Assembly (NCBI RefSeq): GCF_000226095.1
Contig: NC_016472.1
Span: 1,612,001 to 1,676,000, forward strand
From: Thermothelomyces thermophilus ATCC 42464
Lineage: Eukaryota; Ascomycota; Sordariomycetes; Sordariales; Chaetomiaceae
Direction of reading: 5' to 3'
Length of the DNA: 64,000 nucleotides
The position numbers and the translations under genes were made by a program. Below, one piece after another: positions 46,513 through 58,869 of this stretch; within the stretch, counting starts at the first letter, position 1; every line of letters begins with the position of its first letter. Under the pieces are notes generated by a model that saw only the letters and a program-made list of their open reading frames with translations, had not been told where the DNA came from and did not search any database.

Positions 46513-47230
46513 GCCTAGAAGGCCTGCCTCTAGTGGGTAAAGACCTAGGGTATGGCTTTTGCCCTGGAAAAGTGCGAGCTTATCTACTTTAATAGAGGCT
46601 AGAAATAGTAGTCGCGACCGCTAGAGCTCTTACGGCCTGGAGGGGGTACTACTACTATAGCCCCTTTAAAGTCGGCTAGATTCCTTGGGGTCTGGCTAGA
46701 CTAGAGGCTATAGTAGGGCCCTTACTATGTAAAGGTGGCTAAGAAACTAGAAACCTAAGAGTTTACCCTAACTAGGCTTGCTATAAAGACCTAGGGCCCT
46801 GGCCTTCTATAGGTCCGCGAGGTCTATACTAAGTATATCTATAGTGCCCTAGCTTATAGGACCTCGAACTTCTATAAGCCTACTAAGCCAGGGGGTAAGC
46901 CGGAAGGCCCTGCTAGGGAGCTATTAAAGGCCTAATATAGGGCCCTTCAAGTGGTTACTAGGGCCTATAAGGCTACCCCTATCTGGTGCCTTGAAATAGA
47001 AGCCTAGGTACCGCCCCTCGACCTTTATCTTAATAAGAGGTTAGCCGACTTCGAAGCCAAACTTGACCAGCCGCTCCTATAGACTAGGGCAGGCCTAGGG
47101 GCCTCCTAGGTCCCTACGAGGGCCCTTATCTAACAGGCCTATAATAGGCTAAGCTAGAGGTTCTAGAAGAGGAGGGCTAGGGCAAGGGGCCGGGAGCCAA
47201 AGCCTATAGCCCTAGAAGTAACAGGGTGTT
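46508..47230 (+). pseudogene. LINE ORF2, continuation after element A
   Basis: Continues the reverse transcriptase interrupted at 32965: a thumb-side segment around 46560 (MAFALEKCELIYF), SARFLGVWLD, TRLAIKTQGPGLLQVREVYT and LAYRTSNFYKPTKPG lie in one frame with few stops. The readable homology stops near 47225, after PKPIALEV. The same segment (from RLADFEAKLD) recurs at 48443, so the locus has parts of two LINE copies. Confidence 0.85.
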
Positions 47231-48051
47231 AGGGCGGCCTGCTATTAGGCTAGTTATTAAGAGAGATAGCACTATTATAAAGGCCTTTCTAAGCAAGTTC
47301 GTACTAATCGTAGGGGTAGGGGGAGTCAATTGTTCTAGGGCCGGCAGGCTGCCTATTCGTATCCCTCTCGAATCGTAATTATATATAGACTAATCCTTAG
47401 GGAGGAAAACCTCCCTTTCGGATCTATAAGCTAATAGGTATATCTTATACTATAGATCGGTCATCCCCTTTTCCCGGCCGTGCCCTAATCGTGCCTATTA
47501 TAGCAGGGTTATACCTATTAATACCTAGGCATAGGCCCTCTAGCCGCTATGGCCTAGCTATGGACACAGGTTAGCTTACATTCGTAATAACTTACTCTCC
47601 CCCTTAGTAGGCCTGTCTATAGGCTTATAGACTCTATTAGAATAGCTTTATTCCGGATATTCATTTGGTGGTAGCAGGTCGCCATTATTTCGGCGCTTCA
47701 TTATTATAGCTTTGTTTACGATTATATATAGAATAGGTAGGTACTAGGCGCCTTTGTTTTTATATATATATTACTATTATTATAGTTACCGTTCAAGTGT
47801 TTTCGTCTAAAGATTCGCTTTATTATAAACATATCTAGTAGTTACTATAGCGTTAGGAAGGTCTCTACTATAGCGATAGAAATAATATTTAACTCTCTTA
47901 GAGGGCCGCCTTTTGCTCTCGATTTTCTTTTAATCTTCAACCTTATCTTCCTTATATTATTTACTCTTTGGCCGCCTATAATCTAATTTTTTAATTTTTA
48001 AATCTTTATTCTTATATCTATAGTAATATTATAGAGACCTAGTAGCTTAGT
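47231..48051. other. Unassigned AT-rich repeat DNA
   Basis: Between two LINE fragments. Pyrimidine-rich before the ATG at 48052. No reading frame, LTR or inverted repeat was recognised. May be the leader of the broken gene that follows. Confidence 0.4.
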
Positions 48052-48440
48052 ATGGCCGATTTGCTGCCGTATATATGGTGTTTATATAGCGCTATTAAGG
48101 ACATTAAGGCAAACGACAAGGTTCCCCTTGACGTTTAGTATATGTTTCCTACTACTAGCTTGTTTAAGTGTTTTCGGTGTTACTAGGGCTACTAGATAAG
48201 CTGCCTCCTGGTAAGTATACGTTTTAAGAGTAATTCCCTAGGTATTAATGATTATTTAGGCTATTAGTGCTATGACTAGTAATATAATTAACCTTATAAT
48301 TATCATTTAATCTGCCTATTAGGTCGTTTTAGCTTTAAAGCTAGATATAGCTGACTCTAAAGACTTATTTATACTTAATAAGCGCTGTTACTACTATATT
48401 ATTATGCTTATAAATGATATAGCTATTACTTTTAAAAGGC
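48052..48440 (+). pseudogene. Broken Cys-containing ORF, possible relative of the antisense ORFs
   Basis: ATG 48052 opens MADLLPYIWCLYSAIKDIKA, followed by FKCFRCY.GY.ISCLL (dots are TAG), then a good donor (GTAAGT at 48211) and acceptor (TTAG at 48321-48322). The second exon continues in phase with DSKDLFILNKRCYYYIIM. The C-x2-C-x7-C piece before the intron and C-x2-Y (Cys to Tyr?) after it resemble a split Cys cluster. It ends where LINE sequence begins at about 48441. The relation to the antisense Zn2Cys6-like proteins is a guess. Confidence 0.4.
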
Positions 48441-49113
48441 TAGCTAACTTCGAAGCTAAACTCGACTAACCGCTCTTACAGACCGGGGCAGGTCTAGGGG
48501 CCTCCTAGGTCCCTACGAGGGCCCTTATCTAATAGGCCTATAACAGGCTAAGCTAGAGGTTCCGGAAGAGAAGGGCTAGGGCAAGGGGCCGGGAGCCGAA
48601 GCCTATAGCCCTAGAGGTAGTAAGGTTAACGGTCTAGCAGTGGGTTTAGGAGGGCTGCAAAGGGGGTCGACCCCCCCTACAGACCCTATAAAGAAGGCCA
48701 CAGGCTATAGAACTAGCCGTATTGGCCAGCTAGAGCAACCGTTAGAGGGCCGACCAAGCCGGTAGAAGAATATAGCACGTGTTAGACAAGGACCCCCTAT
48801 GCCTAGTTTTTATAGGGGAAGGCCTATAGAGGCACTAGGGCCTAATAAAGGCCTAGAGCTCCCTACTAGTACAGGCCCGTATAAGGGCTATTAGCCTCTA
48901 TAACTTCCTTTTTAGGGTTCAAGTCCTAGGGGTTAGTACCCCCTATTATACCTATAGCTAGGGGAGGGAAACTATAGAGCACCTAGTTATATAGTGCCTA
49001 AACCTACCAAGAAGCCGAACATAGGAATCCTAAGAAATACGGTTATAAAGGGACCCAGACCTTATTTTACAGGGTATAGGGGCCTATAACTATCGTTTGG
49101 TAAGGAGGGTTCT
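48441..49113 (+). pseudogene. LINE ORF2, C-terminal fragment with zinc-knuckle segment
   Basis: Starts within the segment also seen at 47036 and continues to the ORF2 C-terminus: SSLLVQARIRAISLYNFLFR, then a Cys/His segment near 48943-49000 (Y-x-Y.. GRETIEHLVI..C) corresponding to the terminal C-x-C...H...C of fungal LINE ORF2 with Cys partly lost, then NYRLVRRVL. Cut at 49113 by the left LTR of copy C. Confidence 0.8.
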
Positions 49114-49541
49114 TGTGACGAACCCAACTCAGACTTCTTCTAAAAGGGTTCAGACGAAGGTAGATTAAGCAGGACAAGCAGGCAGGTCGTCTGAGGGATT
49201 CGGTAAAGCCAAAGGGTTTATAACAACACTAGAGTTATCTCCTACAATGGTTAGTAATGCTTAGTATGAGTACCGGTAATTATAGGTTAGGTTGCTATCA
49301 CTAGTGAACTCCTAGAGTCCACCGTAACGAGTGACTATCTATATATATATATAATCCTGGGATTACTCTTTATCTAGTGATCCTTTGTCGTCTGGATCAC
49401 GGCTGCGATAGTGATCCTATAGCGTATAGATCACTTTGCCAAGCGTGATCCTTTCCTAATTAGTCCGTTCGTGCCTACTATCCTATTGGCTTGTCAGGGA
49501 AGGCAGCTTAGGCGGCGTCCTACATGTATATTTCCGTGACA
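49114..49541. repeat. Left LTR of copy C, type II
   Basis: 428 bp, TGTGACGAACC...CCGTGACA with both ends intact. The first ~200 bp resemble type I; the right half (around GTGATCCTTTGTCGTCTGG) is different. Confidence 0.93.
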
Positions 49542-49577
49542 CGATGCCCCTCCTTCAAGGCTTTCGACCTGAAAGCC
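49542..49577 (-). promoter_or_regulatory. Polypurine tract and hairpin (copy C)
   Basis: Minus strand GAAGGAGGGGCATCG abuts the LTR. Inverted repeat GGCTTTC-GACCT-GAAAGCC at 49559-49577. Confidence 0.7.
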
Positions 49578-49662
49578 CTCTTAGGCTATTTTAAATAGCG
49601 CTAACAACCCTTAGTGAGTTGTCTCCTATGTTTCTCTCTTTCTTCTATATACTGCTAATAAT

Positions 49663-50312
49663 ATGTCTTGTATAGCAAAGCGTTCGATAAAAAGGTTTGT
49701 AAAGACCGAGGAGCATATTGCCCTAGCTACTACTATTAATAAGCTAGGGTTCGAAGTAATGCCTTGTTCTTTTTGTTTTTCTTGTAGCCTCTACTACTAT
49801 ATAATAGAGAGTTCTTCTCGTTACGGCAAATGTATTTGTCGTAGGAGGTTGTACGACGGTTCTAGGGTTTTAGTCTCGTCTTGTCGGTGTTCCCTTGTTA
49901 ATATATTTTTTCTATATTAACTTCCGTAGTATCCTATATTATAGACGAATCGAAGCGCCTCGACCGGTTAGAATAAGATGCTAAAGAGGCTCTCCGTGCT
50001 AACTACGATTTATTAGTAAAAGTGTAGCATTATCTAGACAAGTCTCTAGCTTATTTAGACTACATTTGTCGTCAAAAGTAATCGTTATTATCTCGAGGGT
50101 CGGAGATGGTTCGCTAGGGTCTTACGTCTTTAGATAAATTGGAAGAGGTAGAGCAGCAGGAATCGGGGGTAGTTCTAAGTATATAGCTTAATAGTGGTAT
50201 TGATATTATTAACTAGGGCGCCGTCTTTGATTCTGTCCTAGGTTTTCCTTTAGTCAATCTAGGTTCTGCTAGTAGAACTGTTCTAGTTTCTTAGGATAGT
50301 TTAAATTCTTGA
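49663..50312 (+). pseudogene. Antisense Zn2Cys6-like ORF of copy C (MSCI type)
   Basis: ATG 49663, TGA 50310-50312, 47-bp intron at 49883-49929, 201 codons including stop. N-terminus MSCIAKRSIKRFVKTEEHIA, then a cluster beginning CSFC and ending G-K-C...RLYDGS with spacing C-x2-C-x6-C-x8-C-x2-C-x6-C (some Cys to Tyr). After the intron: IIDESKRLDRLE, EALRANYDLLVKV, LLSRGSEMVR, LDKLEEVEQQES and a short tail. Exon 1 is free of stops for 73 codons, so this first exon is the best preserved of the five. Sequence clearly differs from the A/B version while intron position, length and cluster spacing are the same. Confidence 0.78.
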
Positions 50313-50539
50313 CTAGTTCCTATAAGTTGTCCTCTAGTCTAAAATCAAGCCATTTAACTAGATATTATAGTTCCCCATTAATGATACGTAAATCTAGAAT
50401 TTCTTCGATGTCCTATTCTTCCTCTTCGTTCTCTACTTCGATGTTTGTAGCGGTCTTGGCATTCTTTGGTACTAGTTCGAGAAGTGAAATATGAAAAACA
50501 TCTGTCTATAATCGTATAGATAATAGTAACGATAGTCGG

Positions 50540-53500
50540 TAGTTAGATGTCGAGATTCGTTCCTTAATAACGAAGGGTCCGACCTTCTTAAAGTCTAGCT
50601 TTATGCTTAGTCGTTTGGTTTATAAGTTTCGTATGATTAGGTAGACTTTGTCTCCCCTCTCTAGGTAAGGTCCCTCGAGCCTATATTTGTCGTAGTAGTT
50701 CTTTATTCTGGTTTTGACAAACTTAAGTTCCTTTTTAAGCTTCTCGTATAGTGTGTATATTTGTTCTGCTTTAACTGCTGCTCTTAGCACTATAACCTCT
50801 AGTCCTTGCCTAAGGTCTACTTTATATCTATAGTTCGTAAAGAACGGTATAACTTTAGTCATTTCTATTAGCGTTATATTATAAGCAAGTTATACTATTA
50901 GTAATAGTATGACCTAGTCGTCTTGCTAGTAGTTAATATAAGAATGGAGGTACTACTTGATAACTTGGTTTAGTCACTCTGTTTATCCGTCGGTTTGTAG
51001 GTAATATGCTGTTAATAGCTTGCTATTAACGCCTAATCGTTATATTAACGCTTACTAGAACTTCGATACGAACTTGGTATCTCTATCGGTGATCTATTCC
51101 TATAGCTAAGCGTATACTAATACGACTTACTAATAGATCACGTCTACTAACTATTCTGCTGTCTAGGACTCCTTGTAGGGAAAGAAGTATACCTATTTAG
51201 TTAGGTGGTCTACTATAGTGAGAATACTATTATAGATTACCCCTATGGCCGTATCCTTAGATTCTAGCAGTTTCGTAATAAAGTCTATCGTAACTAAACT
51301 CTATAGTTTGTTGGCTATTAGTAGTGGCTAAAGTAGTCTATATAGCTTGTATCGTGCCGTTTTGCTTCGATTATGGATATTATAGTTCTATATAACTTCC
51401 TTAACTTGTATCGTTAAATCATAGAAAGTTATAGTGTTTCTTGACTTGTGCAATAGTCTTCGTAACTCCTTTATATCCTCCGAGTTTCGACTTATAGAGT
51501 CCTTAAATCATTCGTAGCTATTGATCTTTATTATAGATATACGCTTTGCCTTAGTATTAGAGTTTCCTATCTTTTTCTTCTACTCTGTTAGGTACTACTA
51601 GTCCGGGTATTGCTTAATACTATACCTTGTTAATCCTTTCTTCTTAAAAGATTACGTAACATTCTAGGAACGAGTCGAGTAGATTATCTTCTATAGGTGT
51701 CTATATTTTATAATATAGCGTTCTGTCTATTCGTTTCTTCTAAATAACGGTGGCGTTATTTCCGTTCGTTCTTCTGTATAATCCGTTCGTCAGCTTAAGG
51801 TGTCTGCTCGTATGTTCTCTTTGCCCTTCTTATAGCAGATCTTAAAATTGAATTTTACAAGAAATTCTACCTATTGTATTTGCTATCTGTTAAGCTCCTT
51901 TGTCATTATAAAGTACCGTAAATTCTTATAATCTATATATACTTATACTAGTTCGATTATACTACTAAGGTATAGTTGCCATTCCTTAAAAGCTTTGACA
52001 ATTGTAAGTAGTTCCTTATTATAGATCGGATAATTAAGACATAGTCTATCGAGCTTCTTTAAAAAGAAGACTATAGGATATAGCTTCCCTTGTTTATCTC
52101 GTTATCCTAATTGTCTTCCGATAGCGTAGTCTGAAGCGTCCGTTTCTACCTTAAATGGCTTCTTAGGGTCTGGTAGTACTAGTATTAGATCTTTAGTAAT
52201 GGCGTCACGGATCTATATAAATGCTTACTCGTATTGCTCTTCCCATTAGAATTTAGTGTTCTTCCTAGTAAGTTCGTGTAAAGGTCGTATAATCGCTCTA
52301 AAGTTCCTAATGAACATCTAGTAGAAGTTTACAAACCTGATAAAACTTTGTACTTTTGTGACTGACATCGGTCGTGGCTAATCCTTAATAGCTTCAACCT
52401 TTAAAGGTTCTATCCGGATTTGTCCTAAGGATATCTTATATCCTAAAAATACCGTCTTCCTAACGTGGAATTTGCTCTTTTCCTTGTTAACTAATAGCTT
52501 ATATACGTATAATATATCTAGTATTACTCTTATATACTTCTAGTATTTGTCTATTGTTTTAAAGAAGATAAGTATATTATCGAGATAATATACCGTAAAT
52601 TTATTAAGGAAGGATCGGATAGCTTGATTAATTAGGGCTTAGAACGTTGCTAGCGTGTTTATAAGTCTAAATGGTATGACAAGGTACTTGTAATGGCTAT
52701 AGGGTGTCCTAAAGGCCGTTTTCTACTTGTCGCCTTCCTTAATCTGTATATAGTTATAGGCCGATAGCAAGTCAAGACGTATAAAATATCAGGCTCCTGC
52801 TAACTAATCTTAGAGCTATAAGATTAGTAGTAACGGGTATCGGTTTTTTATAGTTTGTTTATTAAGTTACTAATAGTTAACGTATAACTATAGCTTTCTA
52901 TCTTTCTTAGGTATGAATAGGATTAGGTAGCCTACTAGCAATGTTAATAGGCAAATATATCCTCTTCGAAGGTTCTCCTCTAAATATTACTTAAGTTCTT
53001 CGTTCTACGTCTAGCTTGTATAGTAAATCTTAAAGAACTTTAGTTATACTCCTTCCTTAAGCTTGATCTCGTAATCCTATAGGCCGTACTCTAGTAATCC
53101 TTCTAGATACTTCGGTTCGAATGCTAGGTATTCTTTATATTCCTTTGGTACTTCCCTAGTCTTATCTTATCTCTTAGCTTTCTAATAATATATAAACTTG
53201 GTTCTATCTATAGCGATACTAGCGATTTCTCCTGTCTTAACCTACTACTCTAGTTATAGTATTCTACATTTGTTAACGGAGAGAACAGCTATTAGCGGTT
53301 TAGCTCGTTCCTCCTATCGTAACGTTGGTATCGTTATACCGCTTCTTCTAGAGTCTGTAGTAGTCTGCCTACCACTATCTGTCTCTTGCGGTGGATCTGT
53401 AGGATATGCCTTCCCTTGAGCATCGTCCGCTCGCGATCCTTGTGTGCTCCCCATCTCGCTAGTCAAATACGACTCTATTCGGGGTTATAAGTAGCTACTA

Positions 53501-56180
53501 TTCTTCTAGCTAATGTCTAGGTTATAATCTTTATACCATGGTAATCCTAATATTATGTCTTTATCGTTGCCTATATCTATAATACTAAATATAACTATTA
53601 TAGTTTTCCCTGCTATAGTGATATCGATTAGTTTAGTCTCCCTATATACCTATTATATCGGAAATGGCCCTTTGACTATACTATACTTCCGCTTCATTCT
53701 CTAAGGTATCCGTAGCTAATTTATAAGTGTCGGCGAAATCAGGTTTATCTCTACTCTACTATCTACTAGTACAAGCATTTTATACCATTTCTATTATACT
53801 GTTGTCTATAATTGCTTGTCTTACTACCGTTGTCTAAAGATTATAGCGATTTCCTATATTTCTGCCGGGAGGTCTCGATATAGTAGTTTCTTACGCTAGT
53901 TCCTCCTATACTACGCCACCACTCGCCGCTATATAGGCGTTAATGGTTTTCGGGCCCCTCGAAGGGCCCTAACCCGTTTCCTAGGTTAGTGCTGACCTCT
54001 TCGGATATTTGGCTAATAGCGGCTTCGTCGATCGTGCCCATTTCTACAAGCCATTAAGTGCTTATAACTTCCTACCATTAGGTCTATTTTGCTTTCCATC
54101 ATATATACCATAGCTTTATCTGAAGCTCCTAGATCCGTGATTTCTTTTTGTCTATATAGTAAAGGCAGTCGTTACTCCGGTACGAGTCCTATATATCTTG
54201 TCCTGTTCTGTAGTACCTAGGCTAGGCTTGTTTTAGAACTACCATAATGCCTTCTAGATCATAGGCTTTAATCTTCTAGAGCAATTCGGCCGCTCTATTT
54301 CCTATATTATAGATCTATTCCATAGGGTAGAGGCTTCTATCCTTATTTCCTTATTAGGTCGGCTAGTGATTATTTTCAAATTTGTCGCGAAAGTGGTATC
54401 GGCATTTGTATGCTATACACTAGAACTAGGGCACTTGTGTATATGCCTTGTGTTACGGGTATAGTCATGTAGCATTGCCTAGAAGGTATTAGAATTCTCT
54501 TCTAAATCCTTCCTATTATACATAGACCGTAGGTACTCCGATGCTAAGGTAGGAGTATTTCTTCTAGTAGTTTTCCTATATATATTTATCTTTCCTATAG
54601 TTTATATATATAAACTAGTATTCGGGGTTCTATATATTATAGCTAAGTTACTAATCGTTAAAATGCTTAGTATAGCTATTGGGCCTATTATATATTATAG
54701 GCTATTCCCCTTTAATAATTTCCATAATATATTAGAGTTTCCTCATCTTGTCCCTTATCTTATCGCTTTACTAGGCAAGTCAAATCAAGCGTCTATCCTA
54801 TTTATATAGTTCTATATTAAGCCGGAAAACTTTGTTACGATACTATTTGATTCGTTCCTAGAGGAATAGAATATTAGGTCCGGGTCTTTCGATTCCTTGG
54901 GTGTCGGTCGTCTACGATCTATCCTGCCTCTAGGTAACTATAAAACCCCACTACCTCAGGGCTAGGAGAATCGAAATTGGTAGTGTGTACTCTCCTGCTA
55001 TGTCCTATTCGGCAAGACCTATCTCTAGGTCTACCGTGACCAATTTAGAGTACGGTACTTGTTCGTCTTTACTATCACTATTATATCCAAGACTATCTAT
55101 ATCACTATCCCTATCTTCATAGCTTATAGCTACTACTTTGATAATATCCTTGGCGGTTTCGTTAATAGCCGTAATTTCCTTTCTAAGGACTGGTTTCTAG
55201 TCTTTCTTCGGGCTTCGATATTCTCGTTTATAGTGTCCTTTCTTTCTATAATTATAGTAGGTAATGTTAGACTTGTCTTTGGCCGTCTTCTTCTTATCCT
55301 ACTTCTATGCTATATCTATATCTATAGCTCTAGGATACGTCCTATACAATGTGCTAACGTATATTCGTTTTTTCTTATCGTTAGCCTTGACCGCGGTTTC
55401 GTTTATCTGACCTTATTTCTACTACTCTTATATATAGAGTTAATTATTAATTCTAATAGCCTATATAATATATTTATCTAAAGTCTTAAGCTAGTCGTAC
55501 TTATATAGTTTGTCTTTAACCTTTTCCTTTAAGCTATTATAGAATAGTTATATTAATACCTTATTATTAAGCTAAGACTTAAGTATATCCTATCTAAACT
55601 ATATAGTATAGAAGGCTATTAACTTAGTCTATTAGAGATTAGCGAGTCTTTCTTATATATAAATCTTCTTGTCTTTGTCGCTAAAAACCTTCTAAAGCTC
55701 TTCTTTAAACCGGTTATAAGATCGAAAGACTACCTACGTAAATATGTCTTAGTCGTCTTTATCTTCCTTAGTAAGATAATCGTTCTATATAGACTTAAAC
55801 CATCTAAGTGCCTTGCCCTCTAGTCTTATAGCTATATAGAGGACTTTGGCTTTATCGTCTAGAAACCTGTCGTCATTAAGCCGGAAGTAAGATCAGAGGT
55901 TTGTTAAGAATCCTACGAGATCCTCCTTAGTTCCTCCATATTTACTAGGTAGTTCGATCTTGATACGGCTCGCTTTAGCGCCTTCGAGTGCCTTGATTTT
56001 GGTATAGGCCTTGTTAACCAGCTTTTACAAGTGCTTTTCGCCGTTCTCGAGTTCTTTAATCCGAGCTTAAGTAACCTTATCTCTCTAGTCTAACTCCTAA
56101 ATCTACTACTAGAGTTAACCGAGCTAGGCAAGCAGCTATTTGGCCGTGACGTTAGTAACTATATCGATATCAAGGTCGAA
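50540..56180 (-). pseudogene. gag-pol of copy C
   Basis: Gag: IKIELPSKYGGTKEDLVGFL, then LRWFKPI and YNRFKEELQKVFSDKDKKIY. Zinc knuckle near 55261-55217 with all three Cys changed to Tyr. Protease VLVDSRVEINLIS (DSR at 53763-53755; DSG expected). RT palm YYLDN (Asn codon 52578-52576; YLDD expected). Integrase core Asp in LTIVD at 51210-51208 and in ITDRDTKF near 51087. Integrase C-terminus open at 50862-50620. Stops are almost all TAG/TAA at Trp/Gln sites. Confidence 0.88.
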
Positions 56181-56228
56181 ATTACCTCTGTTCTGAGCTA
56201 TAATAGAACAAAGGGAGTAATAGCAATA

Positions 56229-56656
56229 TATAACAAACCTAACTTAGACTTCTTCTAAAAGGGTTTAGATAGAGGTAAATTAAGCGTGACAAGCGTATAG
56301 GTCGTCTAAGGGATTCGGTGAAGCTAAAGGGTTTATAATAATACTAGAGTTGTCTCTTACAATGGTTAGTAATGCTTGGTATAAGTACTGGTAATTATAG
56401 GTTAGGTTGCTATCACTAGTAAACTCCTAGAGTCTACTATAACAAGTGACTATCTATATGTATATATAATCCTAGGATCACTCTTTATCTAGTGATCCTT
56501 TGTTGTCTGGATCACGGCTGCGATAGTGATCCTATAGCATATAGATTACTTTGCTAAGCGTGATCCTTTCCTGATTGGTCCGTTCGTGCCTGCTGTCCCA
56601 TTGGCTTGTTAGGGAAGGCGGCTTAGGCGGCGTCCTGTACATATATTTCCGTGACA
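56229..56656. repeat. Right LTR of copy C (5' LTR by gag-pol orientation)
   Basis: 428 bp, starts TATAACAAACC, ends CCGTGACA. Same type II as its partner. Confidence 0.93.
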
Positions 56657-57436
56657 GAAGCCCTTAAGGCTACCCCCTGCCCTACCTAGGCATAGGTAGC
56701 TATAGGGCTATAATAGAGGGTAATACGCCCCTAAGGAGGCCTACTATTAGCTAAGGTAGTACTATTATAGGCCTTATAGGAAGTTATAATATGGAATACG
56801 AGCCTATAAGAGGACCTTAAAGCCTAAACCCTGGCCGAAATAGTCTAAGTAGTTAACAGGGCTTCTAGCTACTAGGGAGCTATTATAGCTAGGAAGCTCT
56901 TAAGCAGGGATATAATAGTAGTCTTTAAGGATAAGGCTACTAAGGATTAGTATTTGGCTAATAAGCGATAGGTAGCTACAGCCTTTAGAGAGGAGGCTAG
57001 GGAGGTCGGTAGGGCCTATATAGTCCTAGCCAAGGGAGTCCGGAAGGAGGAGCTATAAGGGGTTAGCAAACAAGACTTTAAGGGAACTATAGACCTACAT
57101 TTAATCGAAACGGTCAAGTTCCGGCTGCTAAAGAGCCTATAGAGGAAGTAGGCTATAGTACTCCTAGGCTTATAGGACCTTAATAAGGCCCGGAAGGCCT
57201 ATAACAAGGGTATAGTCTAGGATACCTAGGTGCTAGACTATAAGCCTTACTAGGATACTCTAGAGCCAAGGTAGTATTATAGGTGCTAGAGCTTTAGCTA
57301 TACCTAGTGGTACTATTAGTAGCTGGCCTATTATAGCTATTATAGCATAAAGGCCTATAGGGAGGGGGGGAAGACTAAAGAGGCCTAGTACCCTACCTAC
57401 TCTAACTAATTCCCTTATAGATATATAGCCTATAGG
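56657..57436 (+). pseudogene. LINE ORF1 fragment with CCHC zinc knuckle
   Basis: Frame with RIP-type stops reading as the nucleic-acid-binding ORF1 of a fungal LINE: GVSKQDFKGTIDLHLIETVK, VLLGLQDLNKARKAYNKGIV, then at 57275-57318 a degenerate C-x2-C-x4-H-x4-C knuckle (Y-Y-R-C-.-S-F-S-Y-T-.-W-Y-Y; dots are TAG). Cut at 57436 by copy D. The order ORF2 end (left of C) then ORF1 (right of C) shows a second LINE copy starts here. Confidence 0.78.
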
Positions 57437-57887
57437 TGTGACAAACCTAACTCAGACTTCTTCTAAAAGGGTCCAGACGGAGGTAGATTAGGCGGGACAG
57501 CAGGCAGGTCGTCTAAGGGATTCGGTAAAGCCAAAGGGTTCACAATAACACTTAGAGTTGTCTCTTACAGTAATTAGCAATGCTTGGTATGAGTACTGTA
57601 ATTGTGATTATTACCACTAGTAAACTCCCAGAGTCTACCATAACGAGTGACTATTTACATGTATATATACTTCTGCCGATCGCTTATGGTCCCTTTCTAT
57701 CCTGCCCTTAGATCGCCTTTGGTAGCCAGCTATCCTCTGCTATCTTTCCCTTTTAGCAATTGTTCGCCCGTAGTAGCCCGTGCTCCCTAGCGATCCTATG
57801 TCAGCCTCGCTTCGTGCCCTTCTTGATTGGTGGCTCATTTAGCCTTCTATACCCTACCGGGTCGCGGTATATGGTTGGCTTGTGATA
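57437..57887. repeat. Left LTR of copy D, type III
   Basis: 451 bp, TGTGACAAACC...TTGTGATA. First half like types I/II; right half distinct (GATCGCTTATGG..., ...GGTCGCGGTATATGG). Confidence 0.9.
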
Positions 57888-57922
57888 CGATGCCCCCTCT
57901 TTAGGGCTTTTGACCTGAAAGC
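57888..57922 (-). promoter_or_regulatory. Polypurine tract and hairpin (copy D)
   Basis: Minus strand AAAGAGGGGGCATCG abuts the LTR. The inverted repeat around GACCT is kept but one stem base is mutated (GCTTTT/GAAAGC). Confidence 0.65.
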
Positions 57923-58003
57923 TTCTTATGACTTGTTTTAAATACTACTAATACCCCCTTTTTCTAGTAGGTAACGTCCTTCTTCTACTAACTTCCTTTC
58001 GCT

Positions 58004-58681
58004 ATAGCTGATCGTGTTCCTAGGAATCGTCGTAATCTTAAACGCGAACGACATACTATTACGATTAAGATTAAGCAAGAGGGTTACAAGGTCGCTATAC
58101 CTTGTAAGCGTTATTAGAATACGAAGCCGCGAAAGCGTTGTATGATGATAAAGGGTTTAAACAAGTGTTAAAACTATATTTATATAGGTAAGAAGTGTAG
58201 TAGTCTGAACGTTATAGATGCCTATAGGTTCCTTGTTATTTCCCTTTATAGTCCTAAGTTACTAACTCTCTTAGTCCTTTCGAATTTATCAGAGCAGGAG
58301 AAGGTTTCGAAAGAGATTACTAAGACTAAGGCGCTACTTGCTTAGACGCTAAGCCATTTAAGTCGATTACGTCGTTTATAGCAATCCCTGCGCGATCGTG
58401 GTACCGAAGTTTTTTGTCGTAGTGTAGCTCGTCTAGAAGAAGAGGAAGAACTAGATACTCCTCTGCCGATGTCGGAGATACAGACCCTCACGGGTTAGGC
58501 TTAGGTATTAGATACTTTTGACATGCTTAATTGGGAGTCGATCGGATTAGATCCTGGTCCTAATTCTAGCGGGTTCCCTTCTTTTTCTATTGGGGAATAG
58601 GCTTTAGAGCCGGTTCTTGTAGCCGGTTAGGATTCCGCCGGTAGAACTGCTCTAGCTTCTTAGGGCAATTTAGGTTCTTAA
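58004..58681 (+). pseudogene. Antisense Zn2Cys6-like ORF of copy D (MADR type)
   Basis: Start now ATA at 58004 (expected ATG), TAA at 58679-58681, 51-bp intron at 58224-58274 (donor mutated to ATAGGT, branch ACTAAC, acceptor TTAG), 209 codons including stop. Basic N-terminus (RNRRNLKRERHTITIKIK), cluster C-x2-C(Y)-x8-C-x8-C-x2-C(Y)-x6-C including KPRKRCMMIKGLNKC, then LSNLSEQEKVSKEITKTKAL, a LSRLRRLQQSLRDRG helix, an acidic LEEEEELDTP segment and a Ser/Gly tail. Only a handful of stops. Confidence 0.77.
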
Positions 58682-58869
58682 TAGGTTTCTATAAGTTATC
58701 TTCTAATCTAAAATTAAGCTATTTAACCAGATACTATAGTTCTCTATTAATAATATATAAATCTAGAATTTCTTTAACGTCCTATTCTTCTTCCTCATCT
58801 TTTACTTCGATATATATAGCAACCTTAGCGTTTTTCGGTACTGGTTCGAGAAGCAAAATATGAAAAATA

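Larger units (their letters stand above)
49114..56656 (-). mobile_element. Ty3/gypsy copy C (complete layout, no target duplication)
   Basis: 7543 bp with LTRs 49114-49541 and 56229-56656, both 428 bp. Best copy for the family layout: from the right, gag (about 56.15-55.4 kb), zinc knuckle (about 55.22-55.26 kb), protease, RT, RNase H, integrase, then the antisense gene and the left LTR. Flanks are GTTCT on the left and GAAGC on the right, so no duplication. The left flank is LINE ORF2 end, the right flank LINE ORF1. Confidence 0.92.

Noticed and set aside
55059-55481. 140-residue plus-strand hydrophobic frame
   Set aside because: Antisense shadow of the gag C-terminal and zinc-knuckle region of copy C; hydrophobic look follows from AT-rich RIP-mutated DNA.
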